From assembly GCA_963995505.1 (NCBI GenBank), contig OZ023187.1, forward strand, positions 10,751,176 through 10,815,175: a stretch of 64,000 bases of DNA, given 5' to 3'. Shown one piece after another: positions 10,649 to 22,282 of this stretch. The first letter of the stretch is position 1; every line of letters begins with the position of its first letter. The notes beneath the pieces are model-generated. The model did not search any database and was not told the DNA's origin. It worked only from the letters and a program-made list of their open reading frames with translations. The translations under genes were made by a program, and so were the position numbers. This DNA comes from Hypericum androsaemum (taxonomy: Eukaryota; Streptophyta; Magnoliopsida; Malpighiales; Hypericaceae).

Positions 10649-12152
10649 TGTTAGGAGGGGTCTTTACACCCCTCTTGCAATAAAAAGTAAGTACGGGATT
10701 TTCGTCCCACGAGGACTAAGTTCTAGGCCACAAATGCGACTCAACCACTAGTTTAGGACTACAAGTAATGGATTTGTCAATTCCAAAAATGAGTGGGTTA
10801 CTACAACGACTAAACTAGAAGATGATTTAAACAATAAAGGAAAGAGTGGGCTTGATACCAATGACACCTAGATAACCAAATGGCATATGGGATTTATTAA
10901 GTTCATGTTATGGTCCGGGTATTTCTAAAGTAACTAATCAACGCTCTCGCCATTAATTAGTCTAAATTGATTATTAATTAAGCTTAGTTGAACTAACCGC
11001 GCTCCTGCAATTAATTAGCCACCTAATCCAACTAATTACCGATTATGACAACCACCCTATGGACAACTAACTACCTAATGAGATCCATCATCAATAGGCA
11101 ACTAGTTAACTTGTTAAATGGTCCATTAATCCTAACTCCTCCCAGCGATTAGAATTAATTGAGTTCGTAATTAAGGTGATCAAGCAAGATTAAGCATTAA
11201 ACTCATTAACTAGTTCACAAACCTTAACATTTTAACACCATTAAACCATAGGCTAAGTAGATGCCATCAAGGCACCTAACTCACAAATCAACTACTCACA
11301 CATATTCATCAAATAACACAAATTATCCATTGAACAATGTAAATAAAACATGAACATAAAGATGGAGTTTAAGAAAGCTCAATGAATCTTCAAGAGCTCC
11401 CTCCTAGCTCCTTCTTCAAGTTTCTCCAAAGCTTCTCTACAATCCTCTCCTCTTTAAGCTCTCTCCATTTCTCTCCAAAAACTCTCTACAATGGTGAACC
11501 AAGTTTTCTCTCCAAGCTCCTACAATGAGTGAGGGTGGTGGAGTAGGTAATGGAGTAGTGGAGTAGAGTTGGTGAGTTAGGTTATGGAATGCCAGCCATG
11601 AAGTGGTGGAGTGCCAGCCATAAAAAGTCATGGACAAACCCAGAATGGGCCCAAAATGGGCCATGAATTTCGGCCCATTTTGTCTAGGCAAGTTCTCAGT
11701 TTTAACACTTGAATTGGGACGCATTTTTCACCCTCTTGGACTCCAAATCTGAAGAAGACCATTAGAGACAAAGTTGTAGCCACGGATGTCTTCTTTCTAG
11801 AACCGCCTCATTTGGCTCTATTAGACTTTGTATGCAAAAGTTATCTTCATTTGAGTCGCTCGAGGTCAGTCTGCCCAATGTCATCGCAGTTACTATCGTG
11901 CACCATTCTTCACAGCTGATCCAATAGCCTAAGACACGCTCCAAGGTTCACCAAAATCCTCCTCGAATCTCTGCAAAGTCTCCTAGCATTAAACACGAAT
12001 AAAATGCAATAAAAATCACAAGAACTATACAAAAATATTCAAAGCACGATACATAACAATACAACAATACATAACACACAAAAACACTAGAAACAATGGA
12101 AAATCGACACTAAAACATACATAGATGATAGAGTGTTTCCACACTCATCACA
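10649..12152 (-). repeat. 3' LTR of the Athila-like element (full length)
   Basis: About 1.50 kb, TGTGATGAG at its minus-strand start and CCTCCTAACA at its end. On the plus strand it runs from TGTTAGGAGG to CATCACA, immediately followed by CCCCCACACTT, the complement of an Athila-type polypurine tract. Its first 1.07 kb aligns with 24581-25744 (three mismatches in the first 100 bp or so), making it a direct repeat of the truncated 5' LTR. The partner has about 92 extra bases, mostly one 78-bp segment near 25473-25550. Confidence 0.82.
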
Positions 12153-14481
12153 CCCCCACACTTGAATCATTGTTTGTCCTCAAGCAAGACTTATACAAAT
12201 ACAATCATAATCACATAAGAAAGAAAATCACGACAAGGATAAAACTAGGCATGATTAATTCACAAATTAACTCCCCTCAAAATCTCAAACTCGCATCAAA
12301 AGACCACCCCACAACCTAGCTAGTTCATCAACCCAAACACAAAGAGTAAGAACTGGTAGACACCTCACTACTCGGTGGTTTAACTAAGTGTTATCACTAT
12401 GTAAAAGACACTAGAAGGTTAACCACTTAAAGGTTCAGAAATTTTAGCTCACGATTTGTAAGTAGCCAACTTTCTATCTCTTGCTTACATGACCGATGTC
12501 TTTCAAAGTATCCTACGTCCTACTCAACAGTGTCTCAAAGTCGTGTGGTTGCTCGTGAACACGGGGCTTTCAATCGGGTTGTAATGGGGCTAAAGTATTG
12601 GTGAGATAATATATATATATAGTAGTTAAACCACCCAATCCGAGGACTTGTTGCCAAAGCATTCTAGTCTCTCGTCTATTCTAAACATCCTCACCATAAA
12701 TAATTTAAGCACACTCTCAAAATTCACCCATTTCCTAAGACCGCATAGCACGAGTTATGCCAATAATTAATGCCTTATTCAACCTTCACTTCCCTTTCTT
12801 TCTTTCCCTTTTTTTTCTTTTCTTTTTCATCCTCTTTTTTTTCTTTTCTTCTTTTCTACAAACACAAACTTGGCATTTTCTAGGCAAGAACTCGACTTCT
12901 TTGTATCACCTCTCAATTAACCCATAAGAACACTAAGCTACCAACTAAACCCAATACAAAATATTCCCCAAAAAGTATAAGCTTATGCGTCCTCGGATAG
13001 GATGACCAAAGGTCGGGAGGATGGTGGATATATGGCTTAAAGTTGGTATACATATAATATGATCAAAGAATGGCTAGGCTCAATGGGTTAAAGCAATCGA
13101 TATAAAGGTTCTTGACTCTAAAGCTCTAGGCTGAATTTCAAAGGATTAGCCCCTGTCATTCACTAACGCCACACAACCAAGACCATGTCAAGTACTAGTA
13201 GGATACCTCGATCAACCGAACTCAAGTAGGCACTCATGAATATATGAAGACGGTTGTCTCCTTCTTCGGCTCAAAATTCCTTACAAGGTCACTCATCAAC
13301 CCTCTAGTCAAATCTACATAGTGAGACCACTAGTCTAAACAACCGAGTGTGAGGTTTCTACAAGTTCTTAGGCCTTGTGCTCGATTTCATTTCCTAACTA
13401 GGTATGTGGTAAGCTTCTAACACAAGTTAAAGAATTTTGAAGGGGGTCAAATTTTGAAATAATCATGCCAAATCATTGCCTAAACAAGACAAACTAGACC
13501 TAAACACACAAAGGATTCCTAAGTGGAACCACACCCCCACACTTGAAAAACACCTTGTCCGCAAGGTGTGGGGAAGACATAGACATATAAACAATTAAGC
13601 TATGCATTAAGAACTGAGCAGGAACATCATTCGAGCATAAAGAACAAGACATCACAAAAATATAAAATACGAGACTCACGAAGACAAGAAAATAACTAAA
13701 GAAAAACAAAGTGCTAGGAAACTTCCCTTAGTCTTGAGTTGGAGATGGTGGTGGCAGTGGAATGTTGAATCCGGTTCGCTCTAGTAGTTGCCGGATGTAG
13801 TAGCTTTGATGACGTAGCTCCCTGTCCATGTTGAGCTTCGACCCCTTGAATCGCCACTTGCTTGCCCTTGTTCGCCCTTGTAGTCCTTAATGCCATGGAA
13901 TGAAGAAATTTTGAGTTTGGGACAAAATTAGGGTTCAAGGGTGAAAATTTGGGGTTTTGGTGGTGGGTAATGGAATTGGTGAGTTGTTTAGATGTTTGGG
14001 AAGGAGGAAATGGAAATGGAATGGGTAATGGGTGTATAGAATGAAGGATTTTGTTGATTGGGATGATTTAGGAGAAGTGGGAGCCAGAGTTCTAAGTAAA
14101 ATTTTGAAGATTTTTAGTTTGTGAGGAAGGAATTGAGAGGGGGGCGAATATGGGGTGTAAAGATGGGGGGTCGGATTTAAAAAAAAATTAAAAAAAATTT
14201 AAAACCGAGAGTTGCCACGGCCGTGGCCAAAAAGCCACGCCTGATCCCCCTTTTAAAATTTAAAAATTTTTTTTTTACCTCGACCACGTTCCCTGATGAG
14301 CTTCCAATCGTCCATGATGTATCCACGAATCCTTGAGACGACCTTCAAAATTTAAAAGATATCCCATAAGCATGAACCAATGCTTCAAAAATATATCCGA
14401 ATAAGAACAAACGTAATAGGAAAAATACATATAGACAACGACATTAAAAAGACAATTCAAAAATGTGCTAAGTTATAATCG
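12153..14481 (-). other. non-coding 3' region of the Athila-like element
   Basis: About 2.3 kb between the polypurine tract and the stop of the last reading frame. Two polypurine-tract-like motifs occur (minus strand AAGTGTGGGGG at 12153-12163 and TCAAGTGTGGGGGTGTGG near 13530-13549). There is also a pyrimidine-rich stretch at 12783-12857 and a perfect 14-bp GC-rich palindrome GCCACGGCCGTGGC at 14214-14227. Short frames such as 13714-13938 on the minus strand resemble no protein I recognise; an env-like frame is not detectable. Confidence 0.6.
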
Positions 14482-15444
14482 TTAGCTTGATGTTACTCCC
14501 CTTTTTCTTGCATCAGAGGGTGAAGTCATGGGTTGCACCTCCGAACTTCGTTCAATATCGCCACCAAGGTAAATCTTGCACCTTTGGTCATTCACCTTGA
14601 AGACTCCTCCATTACTTCTTTCTAATTTGAGGGTTCCAAATGAAAAAACTTTTACCACCTTGAAAGGTCCACTCCACTTGGACTTGTATTTTCTCGGAAA
14701 AAGTTTTAACCGAGAGTTGTAGAGTAACACTTGATGACCCTCTTTGAATTTCTTCTTCACAATGTGGGCATCATGTTTCTTTTTCGTATTCTCCTTATTA
14801 AGCCTTTCCACCCCCGGCTTGGCTCTCTCCTCCAAGTGGATGTAATGCATAATCATGTCGGGATTTGTCCCCTTGATATCAAATATTTGGCATGCCATGG
14901 CTTTAATCCGTTTGTTAACAACTTCAAGCACCTTCTCTTCTTGCTCCTTAGAGAGCTTGTTGGAGATGATAATGGGGAGTCTTCCTCCATCCACCAAGAA
15001 TGCATATCTTAAGTGGGAGGGTAGCTCTTTCAACTCCAAACTCGGAGCCTTAATGATGGAAGGTGAAGTACGACTCTTCAAATGAAGCTCCAAATCCTCA
15101 TGGAGACTTTTTATATCAGCTTCTCCCACGAACTCTTCTAAGTCATCCTCTTCTTGTTCTCCTTTGATTTCTTCTTCCATTCCATCTTCAATCCTCAATA
15201 TGCTCTCCTTGCCAAACTCGAGGACACATTCCTCCACAATGTCAACCTTCATGCACACGCCTTCATCAAGAGGGTGACGCATTGCATTGGACATCTTGAA
15301 CTCTACTTTCTCCTCCCCTATTCGGAGGACCAATCTTCCATCATGCACATCCACCAAGGCACGTGCCGTATTAAGAAACGGCCGGCCAAGGATTAATGGA
15401 CAACTGTTGTCTTCATCAAAATCCAGCACCACAAAGTCCACGGG
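14482..15444 (-). pseudogene. Athila-like protease C-half fused to integrase C-terminus
   Basis: An uninterrupted minus-strand frame of about 320 codons. It opens with the second half of a retropepsin domain (CPLILGRPFLNTARALVD, the strand around the conserved ILGRPFL motif). It continues through an acidic linker and a pre-RT segment (LPSHLRYAFL, LPIIISNKLS). It then passes directly into the end of an Athila integrase (VLLYNSRLKLFPRKYKSKW followed by SGPFKVVKV). Everything from the reverse transcriptase to the integrase catalytic core is missing, yet the frame stays open. The N-terminal half of the protease is at 22283-22590, displaced by the CRM insertion. The twelve codons upstream of 15444 are antisense CRM LTR, not element sequence. 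Confidence 0.8.
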
Positions 15445-16249
15445 TGATGTGAGCAAGCCTAAGGACGCACCTACTATCAAGCTTGTAGACTCGCAGCAAG
15501 TTCAAGTTCCAATTGGGCCAATGACAAGAGCACGAGCTAGGAAGTTGCAATCTGATTTCAATGGACTAATGCAAGAAGTTTGGGCTCAAGTTGGTGCGTA
15601 CAAGTGCAAGGACGTGCATGAGGCACATGCAAAGCCCATGCACGTGATAGAGGCTATTTTGGAAGCTTAATATGCACACCAACTTCTGGATGCATGCGCA
15701 CATGGAGAATCAGCAAGAATCAACCTATTTAGGCCATGCATCTTCTTGTTAGGACGTGCAATTAATTGTTATTCTATTAGATATTATTTGTTTAGATTAT
15801 TTCCTATTTTAGTTGAATAATTCGGCCAGAATCTCCTTAGAATAGGAAAGAGAGTTTTGGCCAGCCTTTGAACTCCTTTTTAGGAGTTAGCTTGTTTAGG
15901 AATACTTTGGTACTTTGGGAGCCTATATAAAGAGGACTCCTAGCAATAAAAACGTACACAACAATTCAGAATTACATAGCTTTGGCTAATTGAGAGTTTA
16001 GATACTCGTTTGTTCTTGCTTAGGCTGGTGAGTCGTCTTGGCTAGAATTTATCTTTCACTTATCAAGCGGACCATCCATCCTCGCTTGTGGCGTGATTCG
16101 ACCTTAGGTCAAGGTTCAGAAGTTCTTGTTGCGGGTTAAGGTTCAATTTCGTGCCTTAGTTCGAGTGAGTTCTTGTGAGTTGTGATCTGTTCCATTCTAA
16201 AGTAACAAACGGTCCGAGTTGTGAATCTTTTCCGCATAGATTCATATCA
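15445..16249 (+). repeat. 5' LTR of CRM-like element
   Basis: 805 bp, TGATGTGAGC to TTCATATCA. By eye it is identical to 21473-22277 at a constant offset of 6,028. The first 226 bp are the same sequence that encodes the polyprotein tail in the 3' LTR, so an open frame with the [11 protein letters not shown] motif is also visible here (to 15670) without a gene in front of it. It contains a TATA box and downstream AATAAA. Confidence 0.93.
15924..15930 (+). promoter_or_regulatory. TATA box in CRM 5' LTR
   Basis: TATATAA followed by AGAGGACTCC, with an AATAAA at 15945-15950. This is the usual U3/R arrangement, so transcription probably starts near 15955. The same box recurs in the 3' LTR at 21952-21958. 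Confidence 0.65.
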
Positions 16250-16251
16250 GT

Positions 16252-16263
16252 TGGTATCAGAGC
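16252..16263 (+). other. CRM primer-binding site (initiator tRNA-Met)
   Basis: TGGTATCAGAGC begins three bases after the 5' LTR. It is complementary to the 3' end of plant initiator tRNA-Met, the common primer of plant Ty3/Gypsy and Copia elements. Confidence 0.9.
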
Positions 16264-16452
16264 TTAGCTTGTTACTTTAGTTCACTATCCTTGTTATTTT
16301 TGTTCTTGTTGGTTCGTTTAGTTGCTCGTTATTTTTGTTCTTATTGGTTCGTTTTTTTTTTCTCTTCGCTGTTTGAAAAGATAGGGAAACAAACGAGTGA
16401 AGCAAGAAAAGAAAAGAAAAGAAAGAAAAAAAAAAAAAAAAAGAAAAGAAAG

Positions 16453-16483
<31 letters not shown>

Positions 16484-16910
16484 CGAAAAAGGAAAGAAAA
16501 GAAAAAGTGCGTGAAGCCTAAAGAGGAAGCAAAGGCCGCAAGCAAGTCTAAAGAGGAAGCAAGGCCGCAAGCAAGTCTAAAGAGGAAGCAAGGCCGCAAG
16601 CAAGCTTAAAGAGGAAACAAAATCAAAAAGGAAGCGAGCAAGACTAAAGGAAAGACCCAAGAAGAACTTTAACATTCTGGTTGTTAAAGCGTGAAGCTCA
16701 AGCAAGGCCGTTCTAGCCTTAGTAAGAACATACAAGTATCACGAGAGGAAAAAGGCAAGAGTGTGCGAGTACCTTAGAGAGAAAAGCCAAATATTTGAGT
16801 GCAAACACGAGTGAACTTGAGTGCACCTTACATTGAGAGTATACACGTAAGGGAGTGAGCTTGTGAGGCCATATTTTTTTTATTACTAACCAATTTTTCT
16901 TGCAGCAAAC
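16264..16910 (+). other. CRM leader with purine tract, 29-bp tandem repeats and possible intron
   Basis: An untranslated leader of about 650 bp. A long A/G tract occupies about 16404-16507. It is followed by about four tandem copies of a 29-bp unit (CTAAAGAGGAAGCAAGG and on, 16518-16620). Just before the start codon lies a textbook intron 3' end: branch-point TACTAAC (16884-16890), a T-rich stretch, and TGCAG ending at 16905. A GTAAGA at 16722 could be the donor of a 184-nt intron. Confidence 0.6.
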
Positions 16911-19900
16911 ATGTCACATGAAGGTCAAACCATGGGAAACATAGACCTTAAGTTATTAGTGGATGCATTGGCCGGGAAGCTCGAGCAGATGGTGCAAGCT
17001 CAGATGGAGCCTTTGCAACTACGCGTGGATGCCGTGGAGAATTCTCGTGACATCCCCCCAACGCGAGGCGAACTCCAAAGGCGTAGGAGAGGAGTACCTA
17101 TTGGAGAGTCAAGCGGAGCTGATTCTGAATCGGAAGAAGGCGTAGGCTCAACAAGGAGTCTTAGGAGAGCAAGAACAAGCCGTCCACCTAGGGAGGCGAG
17201 GCCAAAGAGAGACGGCAACATAGGGAGTATCAAACTGAAGATACCTTCCTTTGCCGGTCGTTCTGACCCGGAGGCGTACTTAGAGTGGGAGAAGAAGATT
17301 GAGTTCGTGTTTGATTGCCACAATAGCTCCGAAGAAAAGAAGGTAAAACTTGCCATCACCGAATTTACTGATTATGCTATAACTTGGTGGGATCAACTTG
17401 TGACAAGCAGGAGGAGAAATAGAGAACGCCCTATAGCTACTTGGGAAGACATGAAAGTAGTGATGAGGAAGAGATTTGTTCCAAGTCATTACTATAGAGA
17501 GCTGTATAAGAAGTTACAAGGAATGAGGCAAGGAAATTTGAGTGTGGAGGAGTATTTCAAACAGATGGAGATGGCCATGATAAGAGCTGATATAGATGAA
17601 GATAGAGAAGTTACAATGGCAAGGTTCTTGAATGGACTCAATCCTGAAATTCAAGACAAAGTTGAGTTGCAACACTATGTGGAGTTGGAGGACATGGTGC
17701 ATATGGCAACGAAAATTAAGAAGCAACTCAAGAGAGGAGAGGGGAGAACAAAAGCTACATCGAATTCTACTTGGAAGCCAAACCACCAAAAGAAGTTTGA
17801 CAAGCCACAAGCAGCCAAAGTAGAGCATAAATCCGAGAGTTCTCAAGCTAATTCTCAAAGGAAAGTGGAAGTCACTCCAGCTAGGAACCGTGACATCAAG
17901 TGCTTTAAGTGTCAAGGAAGAGGGCACATCTCAAGTCAATGCCCTAACAAGCAAGCAATGGTGATCAAGGAGAGTGGAGAGATTGAAACTGAAGAAGAGG
18001 ATTCGGAGCATGAAAGCATGCCTTCTTTGGAGGACGTATCCGAGGAAGAGTACCAAGCTGCTGAGAGGCTTACTCTTGTGTCTAGAAGAGCATTGAATGT
18101 GCAAGTAAAAGAAGAAAATGATGTGGCTCAAAGAGAAAATATTTTTCACACAAGGTGCTATGTCAAAGACAAGGTGTGTAGTGTCATCATAGATGGAGGA
18201 AGTTGTGCTAATGTTGCAAGCACTACTATGGTGGAGAAGTTAGGGTTACTCACGGGAAAACACCCTAAGCCTTACAAACTACAATGGCTGAATGATAGTG
18301 GAGAAGTACGAGTGATGAAGCAAGTATTGGTAGCATTCCGCATTGGCAACTATGAGGATGAAGTGTTGTGTGATGTTGTACCAATGCAAGCTGGTCACCT
18401 ATTGTTAGGAAGGCCGTGGCAGTTTGATAGGAAAGTGCATCATGATGGCTACACCAATAAGTATTCATTTATACTTAAGAAGAGAGTAATCACCTTGGCA
18501 CCCTTGTCACCATCACAAGTTTGTGAAGATCAACGTCAGTTGCAAAAAGAAAGTGATGAGCAAAGGGAGCGTGATAAAAAGAAAAAGAATGAGAGGAGAG
18601 AAGAAGCCGAAAAAAAGATAAGAAAAACGGCCAATGGAGAGGAAAAGATTGAGAAAACAAAAGAAGCCGGAAAAACAGAAATTAAAACGGCCAAAGAGAG
18701 AAAAACCGAGAGTTGGAAAAAGAGTTACTATGTGGGAACAAGTGATATTAAGCAAGCATGCTTTGAAAAGAAGCCTATGATCTTACTTCGGTATAGGGAG
18801 GCGCTTTTAAACACTAACGAGCTTGAACCACATGTACCTAGTACGGTTGTGTCTCTTTTGCAGGATTACAAGGATGTCTTTCCCGACGAGCTTCCACCTG
18901 GTTTGCCACCTATTCGTGGGATTGAACATCAAATAGACTTGGTTCCGGGAGCTGCCATACCTAACCGTCCCGCATATAGAAGCAATCCTGAAGAAACAAA
19001 GGAGCTTGAGAAGCAAGTCAACGAGCTATTGGAGAAAGGGTACGTGAGAGAGAGCATGAGTCCATGTGCTGTTCCAGTCCTACTTGTGCCCAAGAAGGAT
19101 AAAACATGGAGAATGTGTGTTGATTGCCGAGCAGTCAACAACATAACGGTAAAATATCGTCACCCTATCCCTCGTTTAGATGACATGTTAGATGAGTTGC
19201 ATGGTTCTTGCATGTTCTCTAAGATTGATTTGAAGAGTGGTTATCATCAAATTAGGATGAAAGAAGGAGATGAGTGGAAAACTGCTTTTAAAACAAAGTA
19301 TGGGTTGTATGAGTGGATGGTCATGCCATTCGGTTTGTCCAACGCACCTAGCACGTTTATGCGACTCATGAATCATGTTCTACGTCCATTCATTGGTAAA
19401 TTTGTGGTTGTTTACTTTGATGATATACTCATTTATAGCAAGAGCATGGAGGATCATCTAGAACATTTGAAATCTGTCTTAGATGCACTTAGAGAAGAAA
19501 AATTGTTTGCTAACTTGAAGAAGTGCACCTTTTGTACGGATAAACTTGTATTCTTGGGTTTTGTTGTTGGAGCTAACGGAATACAGGTTGATGATGAAAA
19601 GATCCGAGCTATCCGTGAATGGCCAAGCCCTACAAGTGTTGCTAATGTTAGGAGCTTTCATGGACTAGCTAGCTTTTATAGGAGATTTGTGAAGGACTTT
19701 AGTAGCATAGCCGCACCCATAACTGAAGTCATCAAGAAGAACGTAGGCTTTACTTGGGGAGAAGCTCAAGAGAAGGCTTTCCAACTACTAAAAGGGAAGT
19801 TGACTAATGCACCCTTGTTAGCTTTGCCTAATTTCACTAAGACTTTTGAAATAGAGTGTGATGCTTCTGGTGTAGGAATTGGAGCTGTCCTTATGCAAGA

Positions 19901-21698
19901 AGGAAGACCTATTGCATACTTTAGTGAGAAACTAAGTGGTGCAACCTTGAATTACCCGACCTATGACAAGGAGTTGTACGCACTAGTTCGAGCATTGGAG
20001 ACATGGCAACATTACTTGTGGCCCAAGGAGTTCGTGATTCACACTGATCATGAGTCACTCAAGCACTTAAAGGGGCAACACAAGCTGAACAAGAGGCATG
20101 CACGATGGGTGGAATTCATTGAGACATTTCCTTATGTCATTCGCTACAAGCAAGGTAAGGAAAATGTAGTAGCTGATGCACTATCGCGGAGGTACGCCTT
20201 GATCTCAACTCTTGATGCTAAACTACTTGGTTTTGAACACATTAAAGAGATGTATGTTGATGATGTTGATTTTGGCGAGTTGTTTAGATCAACTGAAAGA
20301 AGTGCATTTGGTAAGTTCTTTCGTAATGAAGGTTACCTCTTTCGTGAAAACAAACTTTGTGTGCCTAATTGTTCGATGCGAGAATTACTAATCCAGGAGG
20401 CACATGGAGGTGGCTTAATGGGGCATTTTGGAATTGCAAAGACCTTGGCAATGCTACAAGATCATTTCTTTTGGCCACACATGAAGAGAGACGTTGAGAG
20501 AGTTTGTGGTCGTTGCATCACTTGCAAGCAAGCCAAGTCGAAGGTAAAACCCCATGGTTTGTACACCCCACTACCTATACCTAGTGAGCCTTGGATTGAT
20601 ATCTCTATGGATTTTGTGTTAGGACTACCTAGGACTAAGCGTGGAAGAGATTCGATTTTTGTGGTAGTGGATAGGTTTTCTAAGATGGCACATTTCATTC
20701 CATGTCATAAAACTGATGATGCTTCAAACATTGCTGATTTGTTCTTTAGAGAGGTTGTTAGGTTGCATGGCATGCCTAGGACAATTATCTCTGATAGAGA
20801 TGCTAAGTTCCTAAGTTACTTTTGGAAGACCTTGTGGTGCAAGTTAGGTACTAAGTTGTTGTTTTCTACTACTTGTCATCCTCAAACTGATGGTCAAACT
20901 GAAGTAGTGAATAGGACTTTGTCTACACTTTTGAGAGCACTCATTAAGCATAACATTAAGACTTGGGAAGAATGTTTGCCTCATGTTGAGTTTGCTTATA
21001 ATCGTTCTGTCCATTCTGCTACTCAATTCTCACCATTTGAGCTTGTTTATGGATTTAATCCTTTGACTCCATTGGATTTATCACCTCTACCTTCGAGTGA
21101 GCAAGTTAACTTAGATGGCAAGAAGAAAGCTGAATTTGTCAAGCAGTTACATGAGAAAGCAAGAATGAACATCGAGAAGCGCACGGAGCACTATGCAAGG
21201 CAAGCAAACAAAGGAAGGCACAAGGTTGTCTTTGAGCCGGGAGATTGGGTTTGGCTACATATGAGGAAGGAGCGTTTTCCTGTACAAAGACGTTCAAAGT
21301 TGCTACCACGGGGAGATGGTCCATTCCAAGTGATCGAACGCATCAATGATAATGCCTACAAGCTAGACCTTCCGGGTGAGTATAATGTAAGTGCTTCGTT
21401 TAACGTGGCTGACTTGAGTCCATTTGATGTAGGTGATGATTTGAGGACAAATCCTTTTCAAGAGGAGGGGACTGATGTGAGCAAGCCTAAGGACGCACCT
21501 ACTATCAAGCTTGTAGACTCGCAGCAAGTTCAAGTTCCAATTGGGCCAATGACAAGAGCACGAGCTAGGAAGTTGCAATCTGATTTCAATGGACTAATGC
21601 AAGAAGTTTGGGCTCAAGTTGGTGCGTACAAGTGCAAGGACGTGCATGAGGCACATGCAAAGCCCATGCACGTGATAGAGGCTATTTTGGAAGCTTAA
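16911..21698 (+). CDS. CRM gag-pol polyprotein
   Basis: One uninterrupted frame of 1,595 codons producing capsid and enzymes for retrotransposition. By approximate residue: Gag 100-300; zinc knuckle [14 protein letters not shown] (330-343, CX2CX4HX4C); protease around 426 (IIDGGSC, the variant active site usual in this clade); reverse transcriptase 685-865 with catalytic YFDD near 835; RNase H 978-1095 (ECDASG start, THTDHES-like HTDHES end); integrase HHCC finger about 1165-1210; DDE core 1225-1345 (MDF, SDRDAKF, TEVVN); and a GPF-type C-terminal module near 1467. The last 75 residues or so are encoded within the 3' LTR and carry the CR-type motif. The ATG at 16911 is the first in frame after a strong splice-acceptor-like site. 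All catalytic residues I can check are present. Confidence 0.93.
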   Translation: MSHEGQTMGNIDLKLLVDALAGKLEQMVQAQMEPLQLRVDAVENSRDIPPTRGELQRRRRGVPIGESSGADSESEEGVGSTRSLRRARTSRPPREARPKRDGNIGSIKLKIPSFAGRSDPEAYLEWEKKIEFVFDCHNSSEEKKVKLAITEFTDYAITWWDQLVTSRRRNRERPIATWEDMKVVMRKRFVPSHYYRELYKKLQGMRQGNLSVEEYFKQMEMAMIRADIDEDREVTMARFLNGLNPEIQDKVELQHYVELEDMVHMATKIKKQLKRGEGRTKATSNSTWKPNHQKKFDKPQAAKVEHKSESSQANSQRKVEVTPARNRDIKCFKCQGRGHISSQCPNKQAMVIKESGEIETEEEDSEHESMPSLEDVSEEEYQAAERLTLVSRRALNVQVKEENDVAQRENIFHTRCYVKDKVCSVIIDGGSCANVASTTMVEKLGLLTGKHPKPYKLQWLNDSGEVRVMKQVLVAFRIGNYEDEVLCDVVPMQAGHLLLGRPWQFDRKVHHDGYTNKYSFILKKRVITLAPLSPSQVCEDQRQLQKESDEQRERDKKKKNERREEAEKKIRKTANGEEKIEKTKEAGKTEIKTAKERKTESWKKSYYVGTSDIKQACFEKKPMILLRYREALLNTNELEPHVPSTVVSLLQDYKDVFPDELPPGLPPIRGIEHQIDLVPGAAIPNRPAYRSNPEETKELEKQVNELLEKGYVRESMSPCAVPVLLVPKKDKTWRMCVDCRAVNNITVKYRHPIPRLDDMLDELHGSCMFSKIDLKSGYHQIRMKEGDEWKTAFKTKYGLYEWMVMPFGLSNAPSTFMRLMNHVLRPFIGKFVVVYFDDILIYSKSMEDHLEHLKSVLDALREEKLFANLKKCTFCTDKLVFLGFVVGANGIQVDDEKIRAIREWPSPTSVANVRSFHGLASFYRRFVKDFSSIAAPITEVIKKNVGFTWGEAQEKAFQLLKGKLTNAPLLALPNFTKTFEIECDASGVGIGAVLMQEGRPIAYFSEKLSGATLNYPTYDKELYALVRALETWQHYLWPKEFVIHTDHESLKHLKGQHKLNKRHARWVEFIETFPYVIRYKQGKENVVADALSRRYALISTLDAKLLGFEHIKEMYVDDVDFGELFRSTERSAFGKFFRNEGYLFRENKLCVPNCSMRELLIQEAHGGGLMGHFGIAKTLAMLQDHFFWPHMKRDVERVCGRCITCKQAKSKVKPHGLYTPLPIPSEPWIDISMDFVLGLPRTKRGRDSIFVVVDRFSKMAHFIPCHKTDDASNIADLFFREVVRLHGMPRTIISDRDAKFLSYFWKTLWCKLGTKLLFSTTCHPQTDGQTEVVNRTLSTLLRALIKHNIKTWEECLPHVEFAYNRSVHSATQFSPFELVYGFNPLTPLDLSPLPSSEQVNLDGKKKAEFVKQLHEKARMNIEKRTEHYARQANKGRHKVVFEPGDWVWLHMRKERFPVQRRSKLLPRGDGPFQVIERINDNAYKLDLPGEYNVSASFNVADLSPFDVGDDLRTNPFQEEGTDVSKPKDAPTIKLVDSQQVQVPIGPMTRARARKLQSDFNGLMQEVWAQVGAYKCKDVHEAHAKPMHVIEAILEA
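21460..21472 (+). other. CRM polypurine tract
   Basis: AAGAGGAGGGGAC directly abuts the 3' LTR start (TGATG at 21473). This is the expected plus-strand primer site, and it also lies inside the coding frame. Confidence 0.8.
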
Positions 21699-22277
21699 TA
21701 TGCACACCAACTTCTGGATGCATGCGCACATGGAGAATCAGCAAGAATCAACCTATTTAGGCCATGCATCTTCTTGTTAGGACGTGCAATTAATTGTTAT
21801 TCTATTAGATATTATTTGTTTAGATTATTTCCTATTTTAGTTGAATAATTCGGCCAGAATCTCCTTAGAATAGGAAAGAGAGTTTTGGCCAGCCTTTGAA
21901 CTCCTTTTTAGGAGTTAGCTTGTTTAGGAATACTTTGGTACTTTGGGAGCCTATATAAAGAGGACTCCTAGCAATAAAAACGTACACAACAATTCAGAAT
22001 TACATAGCTTTGGCTAATTGAGAGTTTAGATACTCGTTTGTTCTTGCTTAGGCTGGTGAGTCGTCTTGGCTAGAATTTATCTTTCACTTATCAAGCGGAC
22101 CATCCATCCTCGCTTGTGGCGTGATTCGACCTTAGGTCAAGGTTCAGAAGTTCTTGTTGCGGGTTAAGGTTCAATTTCGTGCCTTAGTTCGAGTGAGTTC
22201 TTGTGAGTTGTGATCTGTTCCATTCTAAAGTAACAAACGGTCCGAGTTGTGAATCTTTTCCGCATAGATTCATATCA
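21473..22277 (+). repeat. 3' LTR of CRM-like element
   Basis: 805 bp, identical to the 5' LTR by eye. Positions 21473-21698 are coding for the polyprotein tail; the stop TAA is at 21696-21698. Its right end ATATCA abuts the target duplication ACGGG. Confidence 0.93.
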
Positions 22278-22282
22278 ACGGG

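Larger units (their letters stand above)
15445..22277 (+). mobile_element. CRM-clade (centromeric) Ty3/Gypsy retrotransposon, complete
   Basis: A 6,833-bp element with two 805-bp LTRs (TGATG...ATATCA) that look identical by eye, a 5-bp target duplication ACGGG (15440-15444 and 22278-22282), a PBS, one long gag-pol frame and a polypurine tract. Family placement rests on three points: the LTR starts TGATG, the polyprotein lacks a classical chromodomain, and it ends in a CR-type tail ([11 protein letters not shown]) encoded inside the 3' LTR, as described for CRM group elements. It sits in the protease gene of the Athila-like element in opposite orientation. Intact frame and LTR identity point to a recent insertion, possibly still active. 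Confidence 0.88.

Noticed and set aside
13714..13938. Minus-strand 74-codon frame in the Athila 3' region as an env-like protein
   Set aside because: No signal peptide, membrane segment or similarity that I recognise; too short.
15287..15670. 127-codon plus-strand frame as an independent gene
   Set aside because: It joins antisense Athila sequence to the coding start of the CRM 5' LTR; the [11 protein letters not shown] tail belongs to the polyprotein encoded at the other LTR.
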